Of a stretch of DNA of 64,000 nt, positions 18,496-27,800 are shown one piece after another. The notes beneath the pieces were generated by a model. It had not been told where the DNA came from, made no database searches, and saw only the letters and a list, made by a program, of their open reading frames with translations. The position numbers and the translations under genes are program-made. Within the stretch, counting starts at the first letter, position 1. The number at the start of each line of letters is the position of its first letter. Source of the stretch: SIG653 sp964509125 (GTDB lineage Bacteria; Bacillota; Clostridia; Oscillospirales; CAG-382); NCBI GenBank assembly GCA_964509125.1, contig CAZDVZ010000002.1, positions 1 through 64,000 of the forward strand. Reading direction: 5' to 3'.

Positions 18496-19497
18496 ATGAA
18501 AAAGAAAATTTTAAGTATCATTTTGGCAATGGCAATGCTCGTTTCCGCCGTGTGTCTCACTTCTTGCAGTGATGATGAAGATTCAAGCGGAGCGGAAAGC
18601 AAAAAATATGTTGTAGGTATATCTCAGCTAATAACTCACGTTGCTCTCGATGCCGCGACAGAAGGTTTTAAAGATGCGGTTATTGCGGGGCTTGGCGAAG
18701 GAAACGTAACATTTGATGTTCAAAACGCGGAGGGTTCGGGCGACCAATGCGCAACTATTGCAAATTCATTCGTTTCTAAAAAAGTTGATCTTATTATGGC
18801 AAATGGAACGGCTGCGCTTCAAGCGGCGGCAAATTCGACTGAAAGCATCCCCATTCTTGGCACATCTATAACAGAATTTGGCGTTGCTTTGGGAATAGAT
18901 GATTTTGACGGACTTGTTGGTGGAAATATTTCCGGTATGTCCGATCTTGCTCCTTTGGATAAGCAAGCACAGCTCATTCTCGATTGGGTTCCTAACGTAA
19001 AAAAAGTAGGACTTCTTTACTGTTCTGCTGAGCCTAACTCTGCATATCAAGTGAAGGTTGTTAGAGAATACCTTGAGGAAAAAGGAATTACTTGCACAGA
19101 ATATGCGTTTTCCGATTCTAACGACGCAACATTGAATGCTGATAAAGCAGCAAAAGAAAACGACGCTCTTTATGTTCCTACAGATAATACCGCCGCATCT
19201 TGTGCATCTGCAATTTACGGTGCAATGAGCGAAAAGAAACCTGTTATCGCGGGCGAAGAAGGCATTTGTTCCGGTTGCGGAATTGTTACATTATCCATCG
19301 ATTATTATGATTTGGGTTATGCAACAGGAGAAATGGCAGTTAAGATTCTTAAAGGCGAAGAAAAAATTGATGAAATGGAAATAGGTTACACACCTGAAGC
19401 AAAACTTGCAAAAAAATATAACGAAGTTATTTGCAAAGAGTTGGGTATCGATGTAGAAGCTCTTAAAGCTGCAGGTTTTGTTGCAATTGAACAGTAA
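18496..19497 (+). CDS. ABC transporter substrate-binding lipoprotein (TrpX-like)
   Basis: 333-residue lipoprotein with lipobox LTSC (C24), of the ABC_sub_bind family that includes TrpX, the predicted tryptophan/aromatic amino acid binder. The periplasmic-binding fold blocks are clear: VVGISQLITHVALDAATEGF at the N-lobe, NSFVSKKVDLIMANGTAA, then LNADKAAKENDALYVPTDN and GEEGICSGCGIVTLSIDYYD. It is the first gene after the T-box (85 nt), with AGAGGAAA as ribosome site. By family, the cargo is an aromatic amino acid; the T-box specifier suggests tyrosine (inference). Confidence 0.88.
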   Translation: MKKKILSIILAMAMLVSAVCLTSCSDDEDSSGAESKKYVVGISQLITHVALDAATEGFKDAVIAGLGEGNVTFDVQNAEGSGDQCATIANSFVSKKVDLIMANGTAALQAAANSTESIPILGTSITEFGVALGIDDFDGLVGGNISGMSDLAPLDKQAQLILDWVPNVKKVGLLYCSAEPNSAYQVKVVREYLEEKGITCTEYAFSDSNDATLNADKAAKENDALYVPTDNTAASCASAIYGAMSEKKPVIAGEEGICSGCGIVTLSIDYYDLGYATGEMAVKILKGEEKIDEMEIGYTPEAKLAKKYNEVICKELGIDVEALKAAGFVAIEQ

Positions 19498-19503
19498 CTA
19501 AAA

Positions 19504-19543
19504 AATATTCTTCGGGTAAATTTAAATTTACCCGAAGAATATT
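19504..19543. other. Perfect 40-bp palindrome between binding protein and permease
   Basis: AATATTCTTCGGGTAAATTT and its reverse complement meet with no loop bases (20 bp each side). There is no T-run. In the mRNA it would form a strong hairpin, which often protects the binding-protein message and lowers downstream permease expression. Confidence 0.75.
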
Positions 19544-19564
19544 TGCAAAAACAGGAGGACGCTC

Positions 19565-20560
19565 ATGGAAGTTTTTATGAATTATTTGTCTTCCCTTCCC
19601 GGTGCAGTGGCGCAAGGAATAATTTGGGGTATAATGGCAATAGGCGTATATATAACATATAAGGTTTTAGATGTTGCAGACTTGACGGTGGACGGAAGCA
19701 TATGTACAGGTGCAGCAGTTTGTGCTACATTGCTTACTTTGGGACATTCTATGGCTGTAGCCGTTATTGGAGCAATTATTGCAGGGATGCTGGCAGGATT
19801 GATTACGGGGATTTTCCACACGAAAATGGGGATTCCTGCTATACTTGCAGGAATTTTAACCCAGCTCATGTTGTGGACGATCAATTTGAAAATAATGGGT
19901 GTTGCCGTGGAAAAGCCAAGCGTGGCTAATGTATCTATCCCTTCCAGAAAGTTTAATCTTTTGGTTTCATTTTTAAAGGTGAAAGAAAGCCTTATTGTTT
20001 TGGGTGTTTTTGTTGTGATGCTCATCGGTATACTTTATTGGTTTTTTGGAACGGAGTTTGGCGCATCTGTGCGTTCTACGGGCTCCAATCCTGAAATGAG
20101 TCGTGCTCAAGGTATAAATATAAACTTCACGAAAATAATCGGACTGATGATATCAAATGGCATTGTCGCATTTTCCGGCGCGCTTCTTGCACAACTTCAA
20201 GGAAATTCTGATATAAATATGGGCAAGGGCGCTATAGTTATAGGTCTTGCTGCGGTAATTATTGGCGATGCACTATTTGGAAAGATAACAAAAAGCAATT
20301 TTGCGTTAAAGCTTTTGTCGGTTATTTTTGGGGGAATAATATATTATGTAGTTTGCTCAACAGTTATTTACTTCGGACTTGATACCAATTATCTTAAGCT
20401 TTTAACCGCTCTTGTGGTAGCTGTTTTCCTCGCTGTTCCTTATTTGAAATCGAAGTATTTTCCCTATAAGATGCGTGAAAAAAGTAAGAGTGCTACGGAT
20501 GAAAATAAGAGTGGTACGGACGAAAACAAAGAGCAAGTATACCAAAATAAACAGATATAA
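19565..20560 (+). CDS. ABC transporter permease (TrpY-like)
   Basis: 331-residue integral membrane protein of the branched-chain amino acid/TrpY permease type (BPD_transp_2). It has about eight to nine hydrophobic segments between residues 15 and 300 (e.g. VAVIGAIIAGMLAGLITGIF and LIVLGVFVVMLIGILYWF) and the cytoplasmic coupling region FGASVRSTGSNPEMSRAQGI, which contacts the ATPase. A charged tail of short repeats (KSATDENKSGTDENK) ends it. ACAGGAGGACGCTC precedes the ATG. It lies 67 nt after the binding protein across a palindrome and 14 nt before the ATPase. Confidence 0.88.
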   Translation: MEVFMNYLSSLPGAVAQGIIWGIMAIGVYITYKVLDVADLTVDGSICTGAAVCATLLTLGHSMAVAVIGAIIAGMLAGLITGIFHTKMGIPAILAGILTQLMLWTINLKIMGVAVEKPSVANVSIPSRKFNLLVSFLKVKESLIVLGVFVVMLIGILYWFFGTEFGASVRSTGSNPEMSRAQGININFTKIIGLMISNGIVAFSGALLAQLQGNSDINMGKGAIVIGLAAVIIGDALFGKITKSNFALKLLSVIFGGIIYYVVCSTVIYFGLDTNYLKLLTALVVAVFLAVPYLKSKYFPYKMREKSKSATDENKSGTDENKEQVYQNKQI

Positions 20561-20574
20561 AGGGAGGGAAAGTA

Positions 20575-21369
20575 ATGCTTTACATTGAAAACGTACACAA
20601 AACTTTCAATCCCGAAACCGTAAATGCTAAACACGCATTGAAGGGGTTAAACCTTCATTTGGCGCCGGGTGATTTTGTGACTGTGATAGGAGGCAATGGA
20701 GCGGGTAAATCCACTGCATTAAATGCCGTTGCGGGAACGTGGCACGTTGACAGCGGAAAAATAATAATAGACGGAACAGATGTGACCAATCTTCCTGATT
20801 TTAAAAGGGCGAAATTTATAGGTCGAGTTTTTCAGGACCCAATGATGGGAACTGCGGCAACGATGGAGATACAGGAAAATCTGGCTATTGCCGCAAGGAG
20901 AGGAAAAAAACGCTTTTTAGGATGGGGACTTACTTCCGCAGAGAAGAAGCATTTTAAAGAGTTGCTTTCCACTTTGGGACTTGGACTTGAAGACAGGATG
21001 AGTGCAAAGGTGGGGCTGTTGTCGGGCGGTCAAAGGCAAGCTTTAACTTTGCTTATGGCGACGCTACTGAAACCGAAGCTGCTTCTGTTGGATGAGCACA
21101 CGGCGGCGCTTGATCCCAAAACCGCGGCGAAGGTTCTTGAAACGACGAAAGAACTTGTTGAAAGTAATAATCTTACCGCAATGATGGTAACTCACAATAT
21201 GAGAGACGCCATAAATTATGGAAACAGGATCATTATGATGAATGATGGAAATATTATTTATGATGCGTCCGGAGAAGAAAAAAAGAAGTTGACCGTTGAA
21301 GCGCTTATTGAGAAATTTTCTCAATCCAGCGGGACTGAGTTTGCAAATGATAAAGCTCTTTTGGGTTAA
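20575..21369 (+). CDS. ABC transporter ATP-binding protein (TrpZ-like)
   Basis: 264-residue ATPase energising the transporter. Walker A GGNGAGKST, Q-loop VFQDPMMGT, signature LLSGGQRQAL, Walker B KLLLLDEHTAALDP and the switch His in MMVTHNM are all present. AGGGAGGGAAAGTA is its ribosome site. It completes the T-box-controlled three-gene operon. Energy from ATP would drive uptake of the aromatic amino acid bound by the lipoprotein encoded at 18496-19497. Confidence 0.92.
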   Translation: MLYIENVHKTFNPETVNAKHALKGLNLHLAPGDFVTVIGGNGAGKSTALNAVAGTWHVDSGKIIIDGTDVTNLPDFKRAKFIGRVFQDPMMGTAATMEIQENLAIAARRGKKRFLGWGLTSAEKKHFKELLSTLGLGLEDRMSAKVGLLSGGQRQALTLLMATLLKPKLLLLDEHTAALDPKTAAKVLETTKELVESNNLTAMMVTHNMRDAINYGNRIIMMNDGNIIYDASGEEKKKLTVEALIEKFSQSSGTEFANDKALLG

Positions 21370-21461
21370 AACCTGTCTGAAAATATGTCTGACCAAAGAG
21401 ATAACAATAATTAATAAAAAATCGGGAAATGTTTTTTCCGTTTTTACGGTGTAAATAAGGA

Positions 21462-21498
21462 GCTGTTGCAAATGCGAAGTTTTTTCGCACTTGCAACA
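21462..21498. repeat. Dispersed hairpin repeat, copy 1
   Basis: Stem GCTGTTGCAA-A-TGCGAA with TTCGCA-C-TTGCAACAGC (16 pairs, one A-C mismatch) around a 4-nt loop. Almost the same element recurs at 33192-33236. It lies between convergent genes (ATPase plus, zinc-ribbon paralogue minus) but lacks a T-run on either side. Confidence 0.75.
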
Positions 21499-21511
21499 GC
21501 CCCTTTGAGCA

Positions 21512-22858
21512 TTATTCTGCTGCCGCTAATGACGAGTCATAATCGTCGGAATAATCGTAATAATCGTCGGAATAATCGTAATAATAATCGTCGTAATAAT
21601 CCATGGAATAATCGCTGTAGAAACCGGACTCTTCGTCGCCCCAGCGGCCATATTCATCTGCGTTTCCTAAAAGTTTTTCAAGCTTATCGGTATCTATGTT
21701 CGTTTTTCCAACGTCATAAAATGATATTTTTCCTGAAAACTTTTCGCCGTCTACTTTTATCTCATAGCCGATTTTAGAGAGCTTTCCGTCTTTTATGCCG
21801 ATATATCCGTAAAGCTTGTCAAATTCGTCGTCAGCTTCTTCCGCTTCGTCATAAATCGCATCGCAGAAGTCTTCAAAGTCATCTTTATCTCTGAAAATGG
21901 GTTCGGTTTCGGGCATGATTGCTTTTGCAAAGGTTTCTATATTGGGGTTAAATTTAAAATATTGTATACCATCCTCTTTGTATGTCTCCAAGCCTGCGTT
22001 TTCTTCAAGCCAGCTTTTGTTGTTAAGAAGTTTTACGCATGATTCGAAACAAGGTCTGATTTCAGCAAAATAAATATATTCTTCTAATTCTTCGTAAAGA
22101 TCATCATCAATGTCTTCCAACAAGTTTTCAAAGAATTCTTCTGATAAAAACTCTACATCTTTTGTGTTCTCTTTAGCTTCTTCATAAATGTCGAAATAGT
22201 AATCAATATATTCTGAAATATCTTCTGCAAAATATTCGTCACATTCTCCGCGAGAGTCCGTTTCACCATAAATAAAGTTTTCTTCGTATATAGCAATAAT
22301 AACCGATTCGTCATCATCACTTTCGCCGGCTTCAAAGTAAAGCGTTATCTCTCTATTGTCCAAATCCCATTTTGCTTGAATACTCCCTTCGAATTTTTCG
22401 CCGTCTATCTTTATCTCAAAATCGGCCGAAAGGTTGCCCGCTTCATATGTATTCTCAAGCGCTTTGGCGATTTTCGTTAAAGGCCCATTGAGGCTGATAA
22501 CAACATATGTTGCAATTGCCGCTACTACCAAAATCAAAGATACGAGAACAACTATTAAAGGTTTTTTCGATTTCTTTTTCTTATAGGTGGGTGTTGACGC
22601 ATTAAATTGGTGCTGTTGCACGTTGTGGCTCTCGTTGTCATAGGCGGGATTCGGGTAATTATTTCTTCCGAAATTCTCTCCCGCTAAGTTGGCTTGATCG
22701 TTGTCGGGAGCGTCTAAAGAACGCGCACCATAAGATTGATTTTTTGCGGGATCTTGCAAGCTTTCGGCACGGGAGTCTGTTTCGGGCAATTGATACCCGC
22801 AATTTGTGCAAAAGGACATATCGTCCGATGACTCTTTGTTACAATGTGGACAGATCAT
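21512..22858 (-). CDS. Zinc-ribbon single-pass membrane protein (paralogue 2)
   Basis: Paralogue of the protein at 16607-17908, with 448 residues if the second of two tandem ATGs is used (GGAGG lies 5 nt before it; the frame begins at 22861). An N-terminal zinc ribbon (CPHC...CTNC), Asn/Gln-rich linker, KKKKSKKP and one transmembrane helix (LIVVLVSLILVVAAIATYVV) precede an acidic extracellular domain. The C-terminus differs from the paralogue: about 30 residues of Asp/Tyr repeats (DYYDDYYYDYSDDYYDYSDD) encoded by ATAATCGTCGGA-type DNA repeats. Function unknown. The pair flanks the T-box transporter. Confidence 0.75.
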   Translation of the reverse strand: MICPHCNKESSDDMSFCTNCGYQLPETDSRAESLQDPAKNQSYGARSLDAPDNDQANLAGENFGRNNYPNPAYDNESHNVQQHQFNASTPTYKKKKSKKPLIVVLVSLILVVAAIATYVVISLNGPLTKIAKALENTYEAGNLSADFEIKIDGEKFEGSIQAKWDLDNREITLYFEAGESDDDESVIIAIYEENFIYGETDSRGECDEYFAEDISEYIDYYFDIYEEAKENTKDVEFLSEEFFENLLEDIDDDLYEELEEYIYFAEIRPCFESCVKLLNNKSWLEENAGLETYKEDGIQYFKFNPNIETFAKAIMPETEPIFRDKDDFEDFCDAIYDEAEEADDEFDKLYGYIGIKDGKLSKIGYEIKVDGEKFSGKISFYDVGKTNIDTDKLEKLLGNADEYGRWGDEESGFYSDYSMDYYDDYYYDYSDDYYDYSDDYDSSLAAAE

Positions 22859-22904
22859 CATTTCCTCCGAAATTAAATCATATTAATTTTATATTATAAG
22901 TCTT

Positions 22905-22932
22905 ATTATATAATTTGGGAGAAAAATGTCAA
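22905..22932 (-). promoter_or_regulatory. Promoter of zinc-ribbon paralogue 2
   Basis: Minus strand TTGACA (22932-22927) and TATAAT (22910-22905), 16-bp spacer. Same arrangement as for paralogue 1. Confidence 0.75.
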
Positions 22933-22999
22933 TAGAAAAACAAAAAAAGTAACAAAAAGATTAATAACAAGAAACGATTATTATAAATAGTTGCAAAAA

Positions 23000-23770
23000 T
23001 TAGGTTAGCGCTTTTTTTAGTTTTTCAATTATTTTCTTTTCGGTTCGAGATATTTTAACTTGAGTAACTCCGAAAATGAGTGCGGTTTTACTTTGGGAAT
23101 AGCCTTTGTAGTAGCGATATTTAATCAGCTCTCGTTCTTCTTCGCATAGTGTTTCGATAGCTTGACGAAGCGCAAGACGTTCAATAATCTCCGGGGTGCT
23201 GTCTTCACCAATAAAATTTTCGATGGGCGTGTCACCTACAGTGTCCGCTAAAGAGAGGGTGTCCGTTGCCGATTCCAACGCTTCTGCCGCTTCTTCCGGC
23301 GTCATTCCCGCTGCATCAGCGACGACTTTTAATGTTGGCTCAACCCCTGTTTCGTTTTGAATACGTTCTTTTTCTTTTAAAAGTAAGACGGCTCGTCTTT
23401 TGGTTTCTCTGCTGACTTTAATAAGTCCGTCGTCACGAAGAAATTTTTTAATTTCGCCCATGATCAGTGGGACGGCATATGTGGAAAATTTCGTTCCAAA
23501 GGAAAAATCGAAATTTCGAACAGCCTTGATCATCCCGATCGTACCGATTTGAATTATATCTTCCATGTCCGTCCCTCTGTCTCGGAATCTTGCGGCGATA
23601 GACTTAACCAGCCCTAAATTTGTTTCAATTATTAAGGCGAGCGCCTCTTCATCGCCGTCTCGCGCTTTCATAATTATTTCGTATCCGTTTTCCCGCTGTT
23701 TGCTTCCCGCTATGTTTTCCAAAGTGAAGATTTCTTCTTCCGTCGAGGAGACGTTTTCTTTAATTGGCAA
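23000..23770 (-). CDS. sigF: Forespore sigma factor F
   Basis: RNA polymerase sigma factor for early forespore transcription, 256 residues when started at the TTG at 23770. That codon follows AAGGAG by 9 nt, and the ribosome site overlaps the spoIIAB stop, so translation is coupled; the open frame extends upstream through spoIIAB without meaning. Region 2 is clear (NLGLVKSIAARFRDRGTDMEDIIQ, FDFSFGTKFSTYAVPLIMGEI), as is region 3 (GLIKVSRETKRRAVLLLKEK). Region 4 has the helix-turn-helix KGYSQSKTALIFGVTQVKISR. The spoIIAA-spoIIAB-sigF order separates it from the related sigG. Confidence 0.95.
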   Translation of the reverse strand: MPIKENVSSTEEEIFTLENIAGSKQRENGYEIIMKARDGDEEALALIIETNLGLVKSIAARFRDRGTDMEDIIQIGTIGMIKAVRNFDFSFGTKFSTYAVPLIMGEIKKFLRDDGLIKVSRETKRRAVLLLKEKERIQNETGVEPTLKVVADAAGMTPEEAAEALESATDTLSLADTVGDTPIENFIGEDSTPEIIERLALRQAIETLCEEERELIKYRYYKGYSQSKTALIFGVTQVKISRTEKKIIEKLKKALT

Positions 23771-23783
23771 TATGATCAACTCC

Positions 23784-24269
23784 TTATGTAAGGGAAAACT
23801 TTTTTTCGAGTATAACTGTCGTTCCTTTTCCGGGCGCCGATGAAACTTTAATTTTATCGCAGAATGATGCCATGACGGTGAACCCCATTCCGCTTCTTTC
23901 GTCTCCGGGGACTGTGGTGTACATAGGTTCCATAGCTTGCCTGATATTTTCAATTCCACATCCTTTATCCTTTATCTCTACCAAAACCGTTCCGTCTGCT
24001 TTGTATGACGCTGATAAGTATATAAGAGAATTTTTTGAATAATCTTTATAGGCGTGAACAATAGAATTTGTGACCGCCTCCGACACCGCTGTTTTTAGGT
24101 CTGAAAGCTCTGATATGGTTGGATCGAGCTGTGAAACAAAAGCAGATACTACCGTCCTTGCAAAGCTTTCATTTATGGATTTTGCCGGGAAAGTGCATTT
24201 TGTACTGTTTACCGTTTCCGATGGAAGTTTTTCTGTTTTTCTAATTACTGTATTTCTTTTGTCTGCCAT
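23784..24269 (-). CDS. spoIIAB: Anti-sigma F factor / serine kinase
   Basis: Binds and inhibits sigma F and phosphorylates SpoIIAA. GHKL ATPase fold with N-box SEAVTNSIVHAY, G1 box EIKDKGCGIENI, SGMGFTVM and the final GKGTTV. The start is taken as the second ATG (24269, MADKRN), 9 nt after AAGGAG; the first ATG at 24278 touches the ribosome site. 161 residues, slightly longer than usual owing to an N-terminal extension of about 25 residues. Ribosome site overlaps the spoIIAA stop. Confidence 0.95.
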   Translation of the reverse strand: MADKRNTVIRKTEKLPSETVNSTKCTFPAKSINESFARTVVSAFVSQLDPTISELSDLKTAVSEAVTNSIVHAYKDYSKNSLIYLSASYKADGTVLVEIKDKGCGIENIRQAMEPMYTTVPGDERSGMGFTVMASFCDKIKVSSAPGKGTTVILEKKFSLT

Positions 24270-24283
24270 TTTAAACATCTCCT

Positions 24284-24592
24284 TTAATCTATAATTTTAA
24301 TAAGCCTGTCCATGCCTGACAGTGTTATTATTTTTTCAACGGCTTCTGTAGGCGTTTTAATAAAAAGCTCGCCTCCCAAAGCAGTCATGGTTTTGTAACG
24401 CCCCATTATTAGTCCCAATCCTGACGAATCACAAAAGGTTATTGTTGACATATCAAGAATGAGCTTTTTGGGGGCTTCATTTTTTATAACACCGTCAATT
24501 TCCTCTCTTGCGGCTTTTGCACCGTGGTGATCAACTTCTCCTAAAAGCTTTACGGTAGTCTCATCTCCGTTTGTTGTATAGGTTATTTTCAT
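24284..24592 (-). CDS. spoIIAA: Anti-sigma F factor antagonist
   Basis: STAS-domain partner switch, 102 residues. The phosphorylatable serine sits in the conserved segment ITFCDSSGLGLIMGRY. When dephosphorylated it would release sigma F from SpoIIAB. It is the first gene of the operon; AAAGGATG precedes the ATG. I see no convincing sigma-A promoter upstream, which fits sigma H control, but I could not identify a sigma H site with confidence. Confidence 0.95.
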   Translation of the reverse strand: MKITYTTNGDETTVKLLGEVDHHGAKAAREEIDGVIKNEAPKKLILDMSTITFCDSSGLGLIMGRYKTMTALGGELFIKTPTEAVEKIITLSGMDRLIKIID

Positions 24593-24673
24593 TTAAAACA
24601 TCCTTTCGTTTGGTGTGATTATATTTTAAACTGTAAGCGCCGTAAAAAATGTCGCATTTCGAAATAAAAAAAA

Positions 24674-24715
24674 GTAATTTTGCCACGCTTTTTGATAAAA
24701 AGAGAGCAAAATTAC
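24674..24715. other. Hairpin in the divergent spoIIA / dockerin-gene region
   Basis: Inverted repeat GTAATTTTGC / GCAAAATTAC around a partly paired 22-nt middle. It lies upstream of both divergent genes, 38 nt before the -35 of the plus-strand promoter; possibly an operator, not a terminator of any gene here. Confidence 0.4.
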
Positions 24716-24752
24716 AGAAAAACAGATAATTTGGAATATTTCACAGTTCGGC

Positions 24753-24781
24753 TTGACAAATTGATGGTGATTTGATAGAAT
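24753..24781 (+). promoter_or_regulatory. Promoter of the ricin-like/dockerin gene
   Basis: TTGACA at 24753-24758 and TAGAAT at 24776-24781, 17-bp spacer. Leaves a 5' untranslated leader of about 100 nt. Confidence 0.75.
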
Positions 24782-24890
24782 ATCTGTACATCGCCTCAAA
24801 ATCAAAAATGCAACACGAAGAAATGCTGTTTCGAGTTCGGCGTTTTATTGTTGCAAGAGTTTTGCATCAATGCACGGGAAGGAAAGATAC

Positions 24891-27800
24891 ATGAAAAAAC
24901 TCAGTAATATAATTTCAATTGTTTTAAGCGTAGTAATTTTGACTTTATCATTCCCTTTCACCGTTCTCAACAGAACGGATCCACAGGACGAAGGGGAGGC
25001 AATTTGCGAAGATCTTGGAGGTCTAAAGGTTGACCTTCTTTCAAATTCTGTTGGCGGATTTGAGACGTACACGGAAAACGATATGACATTCCGTTGGAAA
25101 GTGCAAAGCAGCAATGCCCCTGACGGAACAGCTTGTACGCTTATGCAAGGGATGTATGTGGGAACGACATATGTTTACACCGCCAAAACAAACGATAGAG
25201 GCACACGGTGCGTTTTTACCCGTACCACTATTAAAACAGGCGCTCAAGTTGTGATGGAGTATTATCCAAGCCTTGAAAGTGATGCCACAGCTTCGTGCGG
25301 TACCGTGGGTTATGCCAATGATTTTGTAATAAGATCTGTTGCCGAGAATGGTGTTTCTTCAAATTATATGTATGTCGCAACGGCAAAAACAACAGTTTCC
25401 ATATCCAGATTAAAGGTTTCGGGCGAAAAGTTGTATTTTACAGGCTGTTTTAGCACAGTGGATACGGATGGAAATTTTGTTTCGTTTTCCTCGTTGAAAT
25501 GGGTATGCACCACAGAAGGTTATCACTATTTTCTTTTAAAAACGGGAAAAGAATTTTATATCGCCAAGATATCCGCGTTATCAACGGGTGGCACTGTAAA
25601 TTCGCCCGAAGAGATAACCTGTTATAAATTGTTTACCATTGATGAAAAAAATGCTTTATTTGCAACGAATGTATCCGAATTGTCTACAAAGGTAGGAATA
25701 GAAGAGTGGATAGACAACGGGTTTGAGTATGATCCGGTTAATAATATAATATACGTTCCTCTCGTTAATCAAAATAACCCATCTCAAAGTGCTATTTTGA
25801 CATATAATCTTGAAAATGTTTTGTCTTCTCAGCTTCTTGACGACGAAACGGATAAAGAAACGCTTGTTTTTCCTTCGAAACTTTCATTTTTGGTGAATGA
25901 TTCTTCGGAAAACTTCGAGATAGAGTCTTGCGGTTTCAGAACGGGACAGGGAACGGCGGGTGACCTTCAACTTTATTTCAATGTAAATTCCACCGATGCA
26001 AAGGAAGGCATATACTCTTTTTCATACACTCGCGATAGCGGCCCGTTTGAATGTGTTGCTTCGGATGATTCTGTGGTTTATTCTATAGAATACAACGGAA
26101 ACGAAAGTACCTCCGGGGAAATGATGTCAACTAATCACATTTGCGGGATAGCTTCATCGTTAAATCAAAATGATTATTCAAAAGAAGGATGTACATTTGC
26201 CGGTTGGCATATGTATCGCTCGTCTGATGGAATGTGGCTTTATGAAAACGCAGACAAAAGCACAGGATGGTACACCGAGGGTAAACAGCCCATCGGTTCG
26301 CAAAAATATCTTGCAAGTGATATGGAGATCGTAAATGATCTTACGGCTGTTGACGGCGATGTTATAACCTGTTATGCGGCATGGACATCCGATCCTGCCG
26401 ATAACACTCTTTTTGGTGGGAAACCCATAGATTTGGGGACAGAGTTTTACGGTTTGATAAAACATTCTTTTTCGGGACTTTATGTGACGAATGAAAATGG
26501 AAAATTGCGCGGCGGTGAGATTGTGCCCGACACAACACAATATTTCAGATTTTTAAGACAGTCCGACGGATCGTACAACATCCTTTCTTATTCCGAAAAC
26601 ATGGCGTGGTCAGTTTCCGACTCCGCTTATATTGATGGCAGACGAATAGAAATGTCTGCGTCGCAAGATGAAGCTGCAAAACAAAAATTTTATATTTATT
26701 ACATCGGCGGAAGATTTTATGTTCGTCCTGCATCATCCACAAATTCGTTGAATCTTGACTCTGTAGGGACTCTTTCAATTTCCGCATACAATGGCGATGA
26801 AAACGCTTTTGAGGTTTTTAAGTGTTCCTTCGATGGATACACTTTCCCGAAAGATGAATTTGGATCGTCTTTTGGCGCATTTATTAAAAACTCCGCATCC
26901 GGCAAATTTATGACTGCCGATGGAGACAATATAGTTTTTTCCGATGCAACTTATGAAGATTCTCAAAGGTGGCTTGTTTCAAGAAATGAGGATGGATCTT
27001 ACACTATGGTATCGTTGTTGACGGGGAAAGCTGTCGAGGTCGTGAATGGGGAAATGGCAAGCGGAGGAAACATTGATCTTGGCGTGGAGAGCGGAAATAT
27101 AAGTCAGAAATTTTATTTTCACAAAACGTCAGATGGGTATACAATGATAAAACCTGTTTATACTTCCAATGTTTTTGATATGGATGCAAATAATTTTGAT
27201 GCGCATATTTATCCTTACGGAGAGGGTAGCATTCAGCAGGCGGCACAGAAATTTGAAATAATCTCATCGATTTGCAACGGAGCAGAGCCTCTGTATCTGG
27301 GCGACGAGTTTAAAGCTTATATTGGGGCGCCTGACAGTAAAATGTTTACCGAAAACGGAACATCGGTTTATGGTGGTGAAGCTTCACGGACGCAAGGGCA
27401 ACTTTTTACGTTTGTATATGATGAAAAATATGAAGCGTATAAAATAGTTGGAGAGTCCGGAAATGCTATTACTGTTGAAAACAGACAAGATACTAATGGT
27501 GCTAAATTGGTGATGCGTGCATCCGCTGATGATGTATCTCAAAGGTTTTACGTGTATTTTAAAGATGGCTATTATTATATGAGCCCTGTTTTTTCAAATA
27601 AAATTGTCGATCTCGCTTCCGGAGACAGTACAATGCTTCAAATATATGGTTCGGGATTTACAAACAGGCGTCAGCTTACCATCGAAATCTCACAAATGAT
27701 ATCGTGCAAATTAATGCTAAAGGACGGCGCCAACTGTTTTGTTAACGATGCGTTTTTGATGGGAATTGACGAAAAAACTAAGGCGTCTGATGTTATTTCG

